A stretch of DNA of 6,455 nt from QHWK01 sp035315685 (GTDB lineage Bacteria; Acidobacteriota; Vicinamibacteria; Vicinamibacterales; CAVVIG01), in NCBI GenBank assembly GCA_035315685.1, contig DATFXR010000349.1, positions 1 through 6,455 on the forward strand, given 5' to 3'. Every line of letters starts with the position of its first letter. The stretch's first letter is position 1. The translations under genes and the position numbers were made by a program. Shown here piece by piece: positions 5,216 through 6,455 of the stretch. The notes under the pieces were generated by a model, which ran no database searches, was not told the origin of the DNA, and saw only the letters and a program-made list of their open reading frames with translations.

Positions 5216-5242
5216 CTCTGCGGCCTCGGCGTTCTCCGCGGT
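5216..5242 (-). repeat. Inverted nonamers closing the repeat island
   Basis: Read on the minus strand, three contiguous nonamers appear: ACCGCGGAG (5242-5234), AACGCCGAG (5233-5225) and GCCGCAGAG (5224-5216). They are the same unit type as 5083-5127 but in the opposite direction. CCGCGGAGAAC at 5111-5121 is matched perfectly by its reverse complement at 5231-5241, so the island has 11-bp inverted ends around the CACGAAG array and the hairpin. Confidence 0.65.
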
Positions 5243-5276
5243 TTCCGAATTGCCGGCGAGTGGCTCTCACGCTGTC

Positions 5277-6455
<1,179 letters not shown>

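Overview
The window is GC-rich bacterial chromosome with six protein-coding genes, four intact or nearly certain in extent and one cut off at each edge. Two facts point to Acidobacteriota, possibly Vicinamibacteria: the gene content (an HspR-type regulator with a zinc-finger-less DnaJ and ClpB, then a TerC-family protein beside a class A PBP, then a receiver-first histidine kinase), and intergenic islands of CACGAAG and CGCGGAG short repeats of a kind familiar from Acidobacteriota, Planctomycetota and similar genomes. This placement is an inference from style, not from a phylogenetic marker.

Left half, minus strand (1-2292): a heat-shock operon transcribed leftwards in the order hspR - cbpA-like dnaJ - clpB. 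A good sigma70-type promoter (TTGACA, 17 nt, TACACT; 2264-2292) lies just upstream of hspR. A 19-nt inverted repeat (2274-2292) with the TTGA-N11-TCAA geometry of the HspR box (HAIR) overlaps its -35 box and spacer, which suggests autorepression of the whole operon. The hspR stop and dnaJ start overlap as TGATG. Between dnaJ and clpB lies a 159-nt gap made almost entirely of short repeats, including arms that would fold into a ~25-bp stem in the operon mRNA. clpB runs off the left edge just after its first Walker A motif.

Middle, plus strand (2319-5050): divergently from hspR, a TerC/YkoY-family membrane protein is followed with a CTGA overlap by a class A penicillin-binding protein. The PBP frame has no ATG, GTG or TTG between the upstream stop codon and the end of its membrane anchor. 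The best start is therefore a CTG embedded in the terC stop and preceded by a purine-rich G7 tract. A start at the first GTG would delete the anchor.

Right part, plus strand (5051-6455): a 226-nt spacer holds a second repeat island: nine head-to-tail nonamers, a perfect 8-bp hairpin and three inverted nonamers. It is followed by a soluble receiver-PAS-histidine kinase that is cut by the right edge at its N box.

No RNA genes, insertion sequences, CRISPR arrays or prophage genes are visible. No gene-free stretch exceeds 300 bases. The most interesting points are the HspR operator/promoter, the CTG start (or alternative -1 slip) joining terC to the PBP gene, and the two structured repeat islands.
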